DNA from: Lachnospiraceae bacterium
GTDB lineage: Bacteria; Bacillota; Clostridia; Lachnospirales; Lachnospiraceae
Direction of reading: 5' to 3'
Length of the DNA stretch: 37,944 nucleotides
Assembly: GCA_024691875.1 (NCBI GenBank)
Contig: JAILNG010000076.1
Coordinates: 1 to 37,944 of the forward strand
Shown here: positions 24,726 through 31,974 of the stretch, piece by piece
Layout: each line of letters opens with the position of its first letter
How positions within the stretch are numbered: the first letter of the stretch is position 1
Position numbers and translations under genes: made by a program
The notes under the pieces: model-generated
Databases searched by the model: none
What the model was told of the DNA's origin: nothing
Seen by the model: the letters and a program-made list of their open reading frames with translations, nothing else

Positions 24726-26471
24726 TTAAATTTTAGTGTCCGAATCAAGTTCGAACCAAAATTCCACACCATTGGAATGATTAATGACTCCATACGGTTT
24801 ATTGTGAGCTTCCATAATCGCCTTAACAATGGACAGACCTATGCCTGAACCTCCGTATTCTCTCGTCCTCGCCTTATCTACCTTATAGAACTTGATCCAG
24901 ATCTTGTCAATGTCCTCTTCGGGTATGGGCTTTCCGGTATTGAAAACCGAGATCCGAACGGTTTTGCCTTTTGTTTCGGCTTTTACATCCACTATCATTT
25001 CATTTTCGCAATGGTTCAATGCATTGGTCAGATAATTTGTGAACACCTCTTCAACCATGTATTCGTCTGCCCAGACATTGATCGGCCCCTTTGCGTTAAC
25101 CAAAAGCTTTGCGCCCTTGTTCTTTATGAGTACATCGGATGCATTAAGAACGGATCTGATCACCTCGCAAATGTCAAAACGCTTCAGCTCAATGATCTGA
25201 TTTCCGAACTCGATCTGATTCAGAGTAAGAAGTTTCTTAACCATCGTGTTCATCTTGCCCGCTTCATCAATGATAACATCGCAGTAATAATCTCTGCTTT
25301 CCGCATCGTCATTAATGCAGTCCTTTAAACCTTCGGCGTATCCCGAGATCAAAGCAATGGGTGTTTTTAATTCATGCGTAACGTTTGCAAGGAATTCTTT
25401 TCTTATCTCGTCGACCTGAATCTTTTGTTCAATGTCACTCTGCAGTCTGTTATTTACACTCTTAAGATCTGAGATCGTCTCTTCAAGCTTTTCGGAAAGA
25501 GTGTTGATGCTCTCGCCCAGTTCACCGATCTCATCATGTGATCTTCCTTCATATTTGCTGGTGAAATCAAGCGCCGACATCCTCTTGGCTATTTCCGAAA
25601 GCTGCTTGATAGGACGCACCACACGTCCCGAAGCCACAAGCATTATTCCCGAAGCCACGATCAGCACCAGAATACCTGCGTAAAGCAAAAACGTGTTTGC
25701 TATGTGCACGCTGTCCTGCATACTTTCAACGTTTGTTCTGATGAGAACAAAGCTCGCGTTGGTGTCATCCTGCGCAAAGAGTTCTATGTAGGTTGATCTT
25801 GTTCTTCCGTCGTACGCCTTGGTTATGTTGTATCTGCCTTCCGGGTCGGTGTACATTACTTCACTGTTAAAATCCTTATTTTGATTGCTTCCTCCCGAAT
25901 AACCGGAAATTCTCTCAAAGAAAACTCTTTCTTTCGTGTTCACATTTGCGGTACTGAAAGAATAGTCGTAGTTCCAAAGGATCGATATCGAAAGATTGTA
26001 TCTGTTCGCAACCGCTTCAAGATTCCTCGAGTCCTTGTCCGAAAGAAAGTTCTCCGTGTCCGTCTGCGGAGTGATCTCAACAGGTTCTTCATAGGGCGGC
26101 GGAACATCTTCTCCCTCGGGCTTCTCCCCGGGAACAAATTCTCCTCCGAATTCATCTTTCCTCGGGCCAAAAGGCGCAGGTGTGGGAGTAACGCTAACAT
26201 CTGCCTGTGAAGCCTCCGTGTAGGCAACCGTATAATTCGCAGCAACAGCAGAAGGTCCATTAACCGACGCCGATTGATTGTTCTCCTCTCCCACATAATA
26301 CTTGGAGAGGATCTGTTCAACGGATTCATAGGTACTTTTTAGTGCCTCCAGCTTGGTGTTTATATAATATTTTTCAAGAAAGAATCTGTTCAGCGCCCAA
26401 GTAACGGAAATTGCTCCGAAAACAGTGGCAACGATCGTTAATGTGAGCCTGAGTCTCCAAGAGATCTTCAT
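24726..26471 (-). CDS. Sensor histidine kinase with Pro-rich extracellular domain
   Basis: A 581-residue membrane kinase. It has a first membrane helix (about 9-29), an extracellular region (30-255), a second helix (260-281), HAMP (about 280-335), a HisKA helix with phospho-acceptor His366 in NVTHELKTPIAL, and a C-terminal ATPase domain (GGSGIGLSIVKAIMEAH). The extracellular part has a Pro/Glu-rich insert at 95-137, unusual for a PAS- or CACHE-like sensor, followed by a beta-containing segment I cannot assign. AAGGAG precedes ATG 26469-26471. It follows its response regulator by 32 bp. The signal is unknown; cell-envelope or surface sensing is a reasonable guess from the linked surface proteins. 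Confidence 0.92.
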   Translation of the reverse strand: MKISWRLRLTLTIVATVFGAISVTWALNRFFLEKYYINTKLEALKSTYESVEQILSKYYVGEENNQSASVNGPSAVAANYTVAYTEASQADVSVTPTPAPFGPRKDEFGGEFVPGEKPEGEDVPPPYEEPVEITPQTDTENFLSDKDSRNLEAVANRYNLSISILWNYDYSFSTANVNTKERVFFERISGYSGGSNQNKDFNSEVMYTDPEGRYNITKAYDGRTRSTYIELFAQDDTNASFVLIRTNVESMQDSVHIANTFLLYAGILVLIVASGIMLVASGRVVRPIKQLSEIAKRMSALDFTSKYEGRSHDEIGELGESINTLSEKLEETISDLKSVNNRLQSDIEQKIQVDEIRKEFLANVTHELKTPIALISGYAEGLKDCINDDAESRDYYCDVIIDEAGKMNTMVKKLLTLNQIEFGNQIIELKRFDICEVIRSVLNASDVLIKNKGAKLLVNAKGPINVWADEYMVEEVFTNYLTNALNHCENEMIVDVKAETKGKTVRISVFNTGKPIPEEDIDKIWIKFYKVDKARTREYGGSGIGLSIVKAIMEAHNKPYGVINHSNGVEFWFELDSDTKI

Positions 26472-26503
26472 GTTTTTCTCCTTGCAGGCATATGCCTTCT
26501 TGA

Positions 26504-27181
26504 TCAGACTTCAAATTTGTATCCCATGCCCCAAATGGTCTTAATGTAATCGCCTTTTTCGCCCATCTTGCTTCTGAGTTTCTTAACATGGGTGTCAATG
26601 GTTCTTGCATCGCCGTAATAATCATAATTCCATACGTTGTTAAGTATCTTTTCTCTGGAAAGAGCGATACCCTTGTTTGTAACGAAGTACTCAAGGAGTT
26701 CAAATTCTTTGACTGACAGATCTATGGCTGCCCCGTCGATTTTTACCGAATGAGCCTGATGATCGAGAACAATACCGCCCACCTCTATAGTCTCTTCAAG
26801 TGACGAATTAGCTCTCCTTAAAATAGCCTCAACTCTTGCCACAAGGATCTTGGGTGAAAACGGCTTCGAAATGTATTCGTCTACTCCGAGTTCAAAGCCA
26901 AGAAGCTCGTCTCTTTCTTCAGATTTTGCCGTAAGCATGATGATCGGAACGCGGGAGTACTGTCTGATCTCTTTTACTACCTGCCAGCCGTCAAGCTTGG
27001 GCATCATCACATCCAGTATCACAAGTGCAATGTCCTTGTTCCTTTCATCAAAGAAAACATCGATCGCCTGTTCTCCGTCTTCCGCTTCCAATACACTGTA
27101 TCCCTGCTTTGCAAGGAAGTCATGTACAAGTTTTCTCATTCTGCTTTCATCATCAACTACCAAAACTTTTACAAGATCCAT
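26504..27181 (-). CDS. OmpR/PhoB-family response regulator
   Basis: A 225-residue DNA-binding regulator. The receiver domain (about 4-120) has Asp10-Asp11, phospho-acceptor Asp57 in LVILDVMMPKLDG, the Thr switch in MLTAKSEE and Lys in SKPF. The winged-helix domain (about 130-225) ends IKTIWGMGYKFEV, typical of the family. ATG 27179-27181 follows CGGAGG. It lies between the unknown membrane protein (20 bp upstream) and its cognate kinase (32 bp downstream) in one operon. The target genes are unknown; the adjacent lipoprotein is a natural candidate. Confidence 0.95.
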   Translation of the reverse strand: MDLVKVLVVDDESRMRKLVHDFLAKQGYSVLEAEDGEQAIDVFFDERNKDIALVILDVMMPKLDGWQVVKEIRQYSRVPIIMLTAKSEERDELLGFELGVDEYISKPFSPKILVARVEAILRRANSSLEETIEVGGIVLDHQAHSVKIDGAAIDLSVKEFELLEYFVTNKGIALSREKILNNVWNYDYYGDARTIDTHVKKLRSKMGEKGDYIKTIWGMGYKFEV

Positions 27182-27201
27182 AACATCCTCCGTTTCAGAT
27201 T

Positions 27202-27750
27202 TTATTTTTCATAATATATTCCGTTCTGTTCAAGAAAATACAATTGATCGTTAATCTTCTGCTGCATTTCGTCCAGCTCCTGCTGCCATCCGGAATACTT
27301 GTTTATTATATCTCTTTCATATACGCTTTTAAGCGGGGAACTTTTCCCTGTCAGAACGATCACGAACATCCCGACGATAATGGCTGCAAGGCCTATGATA
27401 ACTATCTTAAGCCCCAGATTTTCTCTTCTGAGTTTTTGAACTGTCGTTAGAGGCTGTTTTTCCTTCTTTTTCTTGCTGACATTGACTTCGGGCAATTCTC
27501 TGAGCTTTGATTCGTTGATCATCTCATTTTTAAGTGCAAGTCCTCTCAACCTCTTAAGAAAATCAAGCCCGATAACAGTGGTGATCACTTTTCTGTCGAT
27601 CATTTTATTGTACAAAGCAACCACAGTTTCCGTATTGGTGAGATCCGTTCTTGCTTTGATGTATTCAATTGTCTCGTTTTCCTTTTTTGCTTCGTTGTAC
27701 TCCTCTTCCGAGTAGAACGTGTAGCCCTTAAACTTGAACTCCCTTGCCAT
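27202..27750 (-). CDS. Unknown single-pass membrane protein, first gene of a two-component operon
   Basis: A 182-residue protein I do not recognise. Residues 1-85 are a soluble, probably cytoplasmic domain (EFKFKGYTFYSEEEYNEA start, many charged helices). A basic stretch (93-110, KKKKEK) precedes one membrane helix at about 114-134. Residues 140-182 are outside and heptad-like (WQQELDEMQQKINDQL), so a short coiled coil is likely. ATG 27748-27750 has AAGGAGAG directly upstream; the frame extends to 27795, but that part runs into intergenic repeat B. It is 20 bp before the response regulator, so it may modulate this signalling pair. That role is an inference from position only. Confidence 0.8.
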   Translation of the reverse strand: MAREFKFKGYTFYSEEEYNEAKKENETIEYIKARTDLTNTETVVALYNKMIDRKVITTVIGLDFLKRLRGLALKNEMINESKLRELPEVNVSKKKKEKQPLTTVQKLRRENLGLKIVIIGLAAIIVGMFVIVLTGKSSPLKSVYERDIINKYSGWQQELDEMQQKINDQLYFLEQNGIYYEK

Positions 27751-27781
27751 AACTCTCCTTGAAGCCTCGATACTTACTGTT

Positions 27782-27985
27782 GTTACTGCCCACATCCCGC
27801 GGCCTTTGAACTTGCAATACGTTTCACTTCATTGTTCATTTAGAGTGGGCGGGGTTACTGCTTACGCAGAATATACAACATGATAAAACTCTTTAAAAGC
27901 AAGCTTTCAGAGTTTCATCATGTTGTATATATGTGAACAGTTATACTGTTCACCCCCCGCGGCCTTCGAACTTGCAATACGTTTC
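27782..27985. repeat. Intergenic palindromic element B
   Basis: This occupies most of the 357-bp gap between the divergent genes at 27750 and 28108. The left end is a diverged GTTACTGCCCACA (27782-27794); the right end has GTGAACAGT (27933-27941) facing ACTGTTCAC (27945-27953). Inside is a long hairpin with arms ATATACAACATGA (27871-27883) and TCATGTTGTATAT (27918-27930) around the AAAGCAAGCTTT core shared with the other copies. A 29-bp segment (27797-27825) recurs with one change at 27957-27985. The rest of the gap, 27986-28107, is AT-rich and should contain the traX-like promoter. Confidence 0.8.
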
Positions 27986-28107
27986 GTGCCGCGATCAATT
28001 ATTTTTCACATTGCTAATTTTAGCACATTCGTTTACAATATAACATGAAATTTTTTCTAAACCATGTTTAAATCATGTTCAAATCGTGATTTTTTGAAAG
28101 GCGCATC

Positions 28108-28929
28108 ATGAGCAGTAATCAAAACAAGCTTTCCATCAACGGCAACACATTAAAGACGATCGCCATCATCACCATGTTTATCGACCATCTGACTTACGTC
28201 TTTGCCGAAACTTATATGCTTCCGAAGATCAGCAGCTCCTACATCGGCGGAGCGGATCTCACATATACCGCAAAAGATTTTAACCTTTGGATAACAATAG
28301 ACCTTATCGGAAGAGGCCTTGGCCGGCTTGCATTTCCCATCTTCCTTTTTCTGATGCTGGAGGGATTTTTGCACACAAGAAATGTCTGGAAGTATGCACT
28401 TCGCCTGGGAATTTTTGCTTTGGTATCCGAAGTTCCCTTCGATCTTGCTTTCAACGGTTCCTGCTTTGACATTTCATACCAGAATGTATTCTTCACATTA
28501 CTGGTAGGTCTTTTGATGATGATCGGTTTTGAACTTGTTTCAGATCATGTTCCCGAGAAGATCGCGGCATCACAGCGTAAAACCATGTTTTATACAGCCG
28601 GACTCCAAACCCTTGTATTTCTGGCTGCTTTGATCATTGTCCACTTCTTAAAGAGCGATTACACATATATGGGAATAGCAATGGCCGCCGCTATCTATTT
28701 TACGAGAAACCACCCCAAAAAGATGTGGATCGCAGTTATGGTCGCAATGCTCATCACCATGATTCCGTCCCATTCAAATCCGTTAGAGCTCATCGGCTGT
28801 TTCTCATTTTTCCTGATAGCCTGCTATAACGGCGAGCGCGGGAACTTTAACCTCAAGTACTTCTTCTATCTTTTCTATCCGGTACATCTCTTAATTCTGG
28901 GTCTGATCAGAATGTTTATTTTAAACTGA
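28108..28929 (+). CDS. TraX-family polytopic membrane protein
   Basis: A 273-residue integral membrane protein with about eight hydrophobic segments. The N-terminus (NGNTLKTIAIITMFIDHLTY) and the segment GLGRLAFPIFLFLMLEGFLHT are typical of the TraX family. TraX of the F plasmid is involved in acetylation of pilin; chromosomal TraX-like proteins in Firmicutes are common and their role is unknown. GAAAGG lies before ATG 28108. It is the only plus-strand gene in the right half and is followed by a bidirectional terminator. No conjugation genes are nearby, so the name should not be read as a sign of a plasmid or conjugative element. Confidence 0.87.
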   Translation: MSSNQNKLSINGNTLKTIAIITMFIDHLTYVFAETYMLPKISSSYIGGADLTYTAKDFNLWITIDLIGRGLGRLAFPIFLFLMLEGFLHTRNVWKYALRLGIFALVSEVPFDLAFNGSCFDISYQNVFFTLLVGLLMMIGFELVSDHVPEKIAASQRKTMFYTAGLQTLVFLAALIIVHFLKSDYTYMGIAMAAAIYFTRNHPKKMWIAVMVAMLITMIPSHSNPLELIGCFSFFLIACYNGERGNFNLKYFFYLFYPVHLLILGLIRMFILN

Positions 28930-28935
28930 AAAAAT

Positions 28936-28970
28936 GGCTCCTTCCTTTCGGATGGAGCCGTTCTTTTTTA
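28936..28970. terminator. Bidirectional terminator between traX-like gene and tyrS
   Basis: Arms GGCTCCTTCC (28936-28945) and GGATGGAGCC (28950-28959) pair with one mismatch. T-rich runs follow on the plus strand, and a T6 run follows on the minus strand. Confidence 0.88.
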
Positions 28971-30194
28971 TTTTGCAGTCATTCTGCAGAAGTTCTTTTT
29001 ACCTTTTTTAAGGATGATACCGTCCCCGGAAAGTTCAGCCTTGGTAAATGTCTTTTTGAAGTCTGTGATCTTTTCGTCATTTACGGAAACGCCGCCCTGC
29101 TCAACATTTCTTCTTCCGTCTCCGCGGGAAGAAACGAAGCCTGCTTTTATAAGGAGTGAAATGATGTCAATGGAGCCGTCCGTGAGATCTGCATCGGAAA
29201 TCTCGCATGCAGGCATATTACTGTCGTCTCCGCCACCTGCAAAAAGTGCCTTGGAAGCATCAAGTGCTTTCTTCGCCTCTTCTTCTCCGTGAACCATCTT
29301 TGTGAGTTCGTAGCCAAGGATCTCCTTTGCCTTATTGAGTTCACTGCCTTCCCACTTTTCCATCTTTTCGATCTCTTCAAGAGGGATGAATGTGAGGAGC
29401 TTTAAGCACTTAATAACATCAGCATCACCGACGTTTCTCCAGTACTGGAAGAACTCAAAAGGAGTTGTCTTGTTGGGATCGAGCCATACTGCGTTTCCTG
29501 CGGTCTTACCCATCTTATTTCCGTGGGAGTCCGTAAGAAGCGTGATGGTCATGGCATGAGCATCCTTACCCAGCTTACGACGGATGAGCTCGGTACCTCC
29601 CAGCATGTTGCTCCACTGATCGTCTCCTCCGAATTCCATGTTGCATCCGTACTTCTGGAAAAGCATATAGAAATCGTAGCTCTGCATGATCATGTAGTTA
29701 AATTCAAGGAATGTGAGTCCCTTTTCCATTCTCTGCTTGTAGCACTCAGCTCTTAACATATTGTTTACGCTGAAACATGCTCCCACTTCTCTCAACAGTT
29801 CAACATAATTGAGTTTTAAAAGCCAGTCCGCATTGTTGACCATCATTGCCCCGCCTTCGCCGAAGTCAATGAACTTCTCCATCTGGCGCTTAAAGCACTC
29901 GGCATTGTGATCGATGTCTTCCTTTGTGAGCATTTTTCTCATATCGCTCTTTCCGGAAGGATCTCCGATCATGGTCGTTCCTCCGCCGATCAACGCGATG
30001 GGCTTGTTTCCTGCCATCTGCAATCTCTTCATGAGAGACAGCGCCATGAAATGTCCTGCCGTGAGTGAATCCGCCGTGCAGTCAAATCCGATGTAAAATG
30101 TTGCTTTTCCCTGATCGATCATCTTTTTGATCTCAGCTTCGTCAGTCACCTGGGCAATCAGTCCTCTTGCCACCAGTTCTTCGTAACATGTCAT
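28968..30194 (-). CDS. tyrS: Tyrosyl-tRNA synthetase
   Basis: A 408-residue class I synthetase that charges tRNA-Tyr. The HIGH-like site is in FDCTADSLTAGHFMAL (38-52), the KMSKS-like loop is GNKMGKTAGNAVWLD, and an S4 RNA-binding domain closes the C-terminus (SSRGDGRRNVEQGGVSVNDEKI). The size and the KMGKT form fit the bacterial TyrS2/TyrZ type seen in many Clostridia. AGGAGG precedes ATG 30192-30194. It is controlled by a T-box leader (30213-30475) with a UAC tyrosine specifier and its own promoter, so it is probably independent of serS upstream. Confidence 0.96.
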   Translation of the reverse strand: MTCYEELVARGLIAQVTDEAEIKKMIDQGKATFYIGFDCTADSLTAGHFMALSLMKRLQMAGNKPIALIGGGTTMIGDPSGKSDMRKMLTKEDIDHNAECFKRQMEKFIDFGEGGAMMVNNADWLLKLNYVELLREVGACFSVNNMLRAECYKQRMEKGLTFLEFNYMIMQSYDFYMLFQKYGCNMEFGGDDQWSNMLGGTELIRRKLGKDAHAMTITLLTDSHGNKMGKTAGNAVWLDPNKTTPFEFFQYWRNVGDADVIKCLKLLTFIPLEEIEKMEKWEGSELNKAKEILGYELTKMVHGEEEAKKALDASKALFAGGGDDSNMPACEISDADLTDGSIDIISLLIKAGFVSSRGDGRRNVEQGGVSVNDEKITDFKKTFTKAELSGDGIILKKGKKNFCRMTAK

Positions 30195-30212
30195 AATTAT
30201 GACCTCCTGAAT

Positions 30213-30475
30213 AAAAAATACGCCTCGCCCTTTAATAAGGACGAGGCGAGACTTTGCTCCGTGTTACCACCTTAATTCACAAGCAGCTCACACTGCCTGT
30301 CTCAGCAGGTACATTCATACCCTTGCGATGTAACGGTCGCTTCCCGTTGCAGCCTACTTATTTCCTTTCGGTGCACGACTCCGAGATGTATTCACAGATC
30401 TTCCGCTTAGCCTCTCATCAACCGGCTATTTTCTGTAAGCTTCAAGAAATGCTACTCTTTCTCATCAATGTCTTT
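30213..30475 (-). promoter_or_regulatory. Tyrosine T-box riboswitch leader of tyrS
   Basis: The 369-bp gap between serS and tyrS holds this leader. On the minus strand the order is: stem I with the K-turn-type GATGAGA, AAGAGTAG and GGTTGATGAGAGG segments; the specifier UAC (plus 30388-30390) in GAATACATCTC; the stem I/III landmark GGAGTCGTGCACCGAAAG; the T-box AAGGTGGTAACACGGAGCA (plus 30255-30273); and a terminator hairpin CGCCTCG/CGAGGCG (30221-30248) with a T run at 30213-30220. UAC encodes Tyr, matching the gene. Uncharged tRNA-Tyr should stabilise the antiterminator and raise tyrS expression. Confidence 0.95.
30221..30248 (-). terminator. T-box regulated terminator hairpin
   Basis: Arms CGCCTCG and CGAGGCG with a T tract on the minus strand; the 5' arm follows the T-box sequence, so it is exclusive with the antiterminator. 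Confidence 0.92.
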
Positions 30476-30485
30476 GATGGAATTC

Positions 30486-30513
30486 ATTCTAACAAAAAAA
30501 CTTTAGTTGTCAA
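30486..30513 (-). promoter_or_regulatory. Promoter of the tyrS T-box leader
   Basis: On the minus strand, -35 TTGACA (plus 30508-30513), 16-base spacer, -10 TAGAAT (plus 30486-30491), just upstream of stem I. Confidence 0.8.
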
Positions 30514-30563
30514 GTAAACTTTAACAATTTCAAACAATAAAGTTCACTACATTTCAAATTTTA

Positions 30564-31853
30564 TTACTTTGTGGGAACAAGCTTTGTCTGTCCTCCCATG
30601 TAAGGCTGTAATGCCTTGGGGATCAGTACGCTGCCGTCTGCCTGAAGGTTGTTCTCAAGGAAAGCGATGAGCATTCTGGGAGGTGCAACCACAGTGTTGT
30701 TGAGCGTATGAGGAAGGTACTTCTCTCCGTTCTCACCGGAAACTCTCATGCGAAGTCTTCTTGCCTGAGCATCTCCGAGGTTCGAGCAGGAACCTACTTC
30801 AAAGTACTTCTTCTGTCTGGGTGACCAAGCCTCAACGTCAAGGGATTTAACCTTAAGATCGGCCAGATCTCCGGAACAGCACTCTAATGTTCTGACCGGA
30901 ATGTCAAGGCTTCTGAAAAGGTCTACGGTGTTCTGCCAAAGCTTTGTGAACCACATGGGGCTCTCTTCGGGCTTGCAGACAACGATCATCTCCTGCTTTT
31001 CAAACTGATGAATTCTGTAAACACCGCGCTCCTCAATGCCGTGTGCGCCCTTTTCCTTACGGAAGCAGGGTGAATAGCTGGTAAGTGTCTGAGGAAGTGT
31101 GTTCTCGGGAATGATCTGATCAATGAACTTACCGATCATTGAGTGCTCGGAAGTACCGATGAGGTAGAGATCCTCTCCCTCGATCTTGTACATCATCGCA
31201 TCCATCTCGGCAAAGCTCATAACGCCTGTAACAACATCAGCACGGATCATGAAAGGAGGAACACAGTACTTGAATCCGCGTCCGATCATGAAATCGCGGG
31301 CATATGCGATAACGGAGGAATGGAGTCTGGCGATGTCGCCCATAAGATAGTAGAAACCGTTTCCGGCAACTCTTCTTGCGGAATCGAGATCGATGCCGTC
31401 AAAGCGCTCCATGATGTCTGTATGATAAGGGATTTCAAAATCGGGAACAACAGGCTCTCCGAAACGCTCGATCTCAACATTTTCAGAATCGTCCTTACCG
31501 ATTGGAACGGAAGGATCGATAATGTTGGGAATAATCATCATGATGTTCTTGATCTTTTCAGCGTATTCGGGCTCAAGCTTTTCCAGCTCCGCAAGTCTTG
31601 CAGCGAATTCTGCAGTCTTCTTCTTTGCTTCTTCCGCTTCTTCCTTCTTGCCCTGAGCCATAAGAGCACCGATGCTCTTTGAAATCTTGTTTTTTTCTGC
31701 TCTTAATGAATCTGCTTCCTGCTTAAATTCACGGCTCTTTTTGTCGAGCTCGATGACTTCGTCTACCAAAGGAAGCTTGGAATCCTGAAACTTGTTTTTA
31801 ATGTTCTGTTTTACAACATCCGGATTCTCACGTAAAAACTTTATGTCTATCAT
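30564..31853 (-). CDS. serS: Seryl-tRNA synthetase
   Basis: A 429-residue class II synthetase that charges tRNA-Ser and tRNA-Sec. The N-terminal coiled-coil arm that grips the tRNA long arm spans about 25-105. Motif 2 is seen in SPCFRKEKGAHGIEERGVYR with IHQFEKQEM, and motif 3 in SNLGDAQARRLRMRV. ATG 31851-31853 follows GGAG; an ATG 12 bases upstream overlaps that site. A strong promoter lies upstream. Unlike tyrS, no T-box is present: only 45 bases separate the -10 from the start codon. Confidence 0.97.
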   Translation of the reverse strand: MIDIKFLRENPDVVKQNIKNKFQDSKLPLVDEVIELDKKSREFKQEADSLRAEKNKISKSIGALMAQGKKEEAEEAKKKTAEFAARLAELEKLEPEYAEKIKNIMMIIPNIIDPSVPIGKDDSENVEIERFGEPVVPDFEIPYHTDIMERFDGIDLDSARRVAGNGFYYLMGDIARLHSSVIAYARDFMIGRGFKYCVPPFMIRADVVTGVMSFAEMDAMMYKIEGEDLYLIGTSEHSMIGKFIDQIIPENTLPQTLTSYSPCFRKEKGAHGIEERGVYRIHQFEKQEMIVVCKPEESPMWFTKLWQNTVDLFRSLDIPVRTLECCSGDLADLKVKSLDVEAWSPRQKKYFEVGSCSNLGDAQARRLRMRVSGENGEKYLPHTLNNTVVAPPRMLIAFLENNLQADGSVLIPKALQPYMGGQTKLVPTK

Positions 31854-31898
31854 AATATTCTCCATTTCCGCGACTGCAACGCTTAAATATTGACGTTA

Positions 31899-31927
31899 AT
31901 TATATGCCATCATTTCAAAAAATTCAA
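31899..31927 (-). promoter_or_regulatory. serS promoter
   Basis: On the minus strand, -35 TTGAAT (plus 31922-31927), 17-base spacer, -10 TATAAT (plus 31899-31904). Confidence 0.78.
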
Positions 31928-31931
31928 CACC

Positions 31932-31968
31932 TAAAAAACAGACCGGGCAAATGTTTCCGCCCGGTCTG
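31932..31968 (-). terminator. Terminator of the CotH-kinase gene
   Basis: Perfect 10-bp arms CAGACCGGGC (31939-31948) and GCCCGGTCTG (31959-31968), followed by a T run on the minus strand. Confidence 0.93.
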
Positions 31969-31974
31969 AAATTC

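Noticed and set aside
27751..27795. Upstream extension of the 182-residue membrane protein
   Set aside because: It runs into repeat element B and skips a strong AAGGAGAG site right before ATG 27748-27750.
28108..28929. TraX as evidence for a conjugative plasmid or element
   Set aside because: No relaxase, mating-pair or integration genes are nearby; TraX-like genes are common on Clostridial chromosomes.
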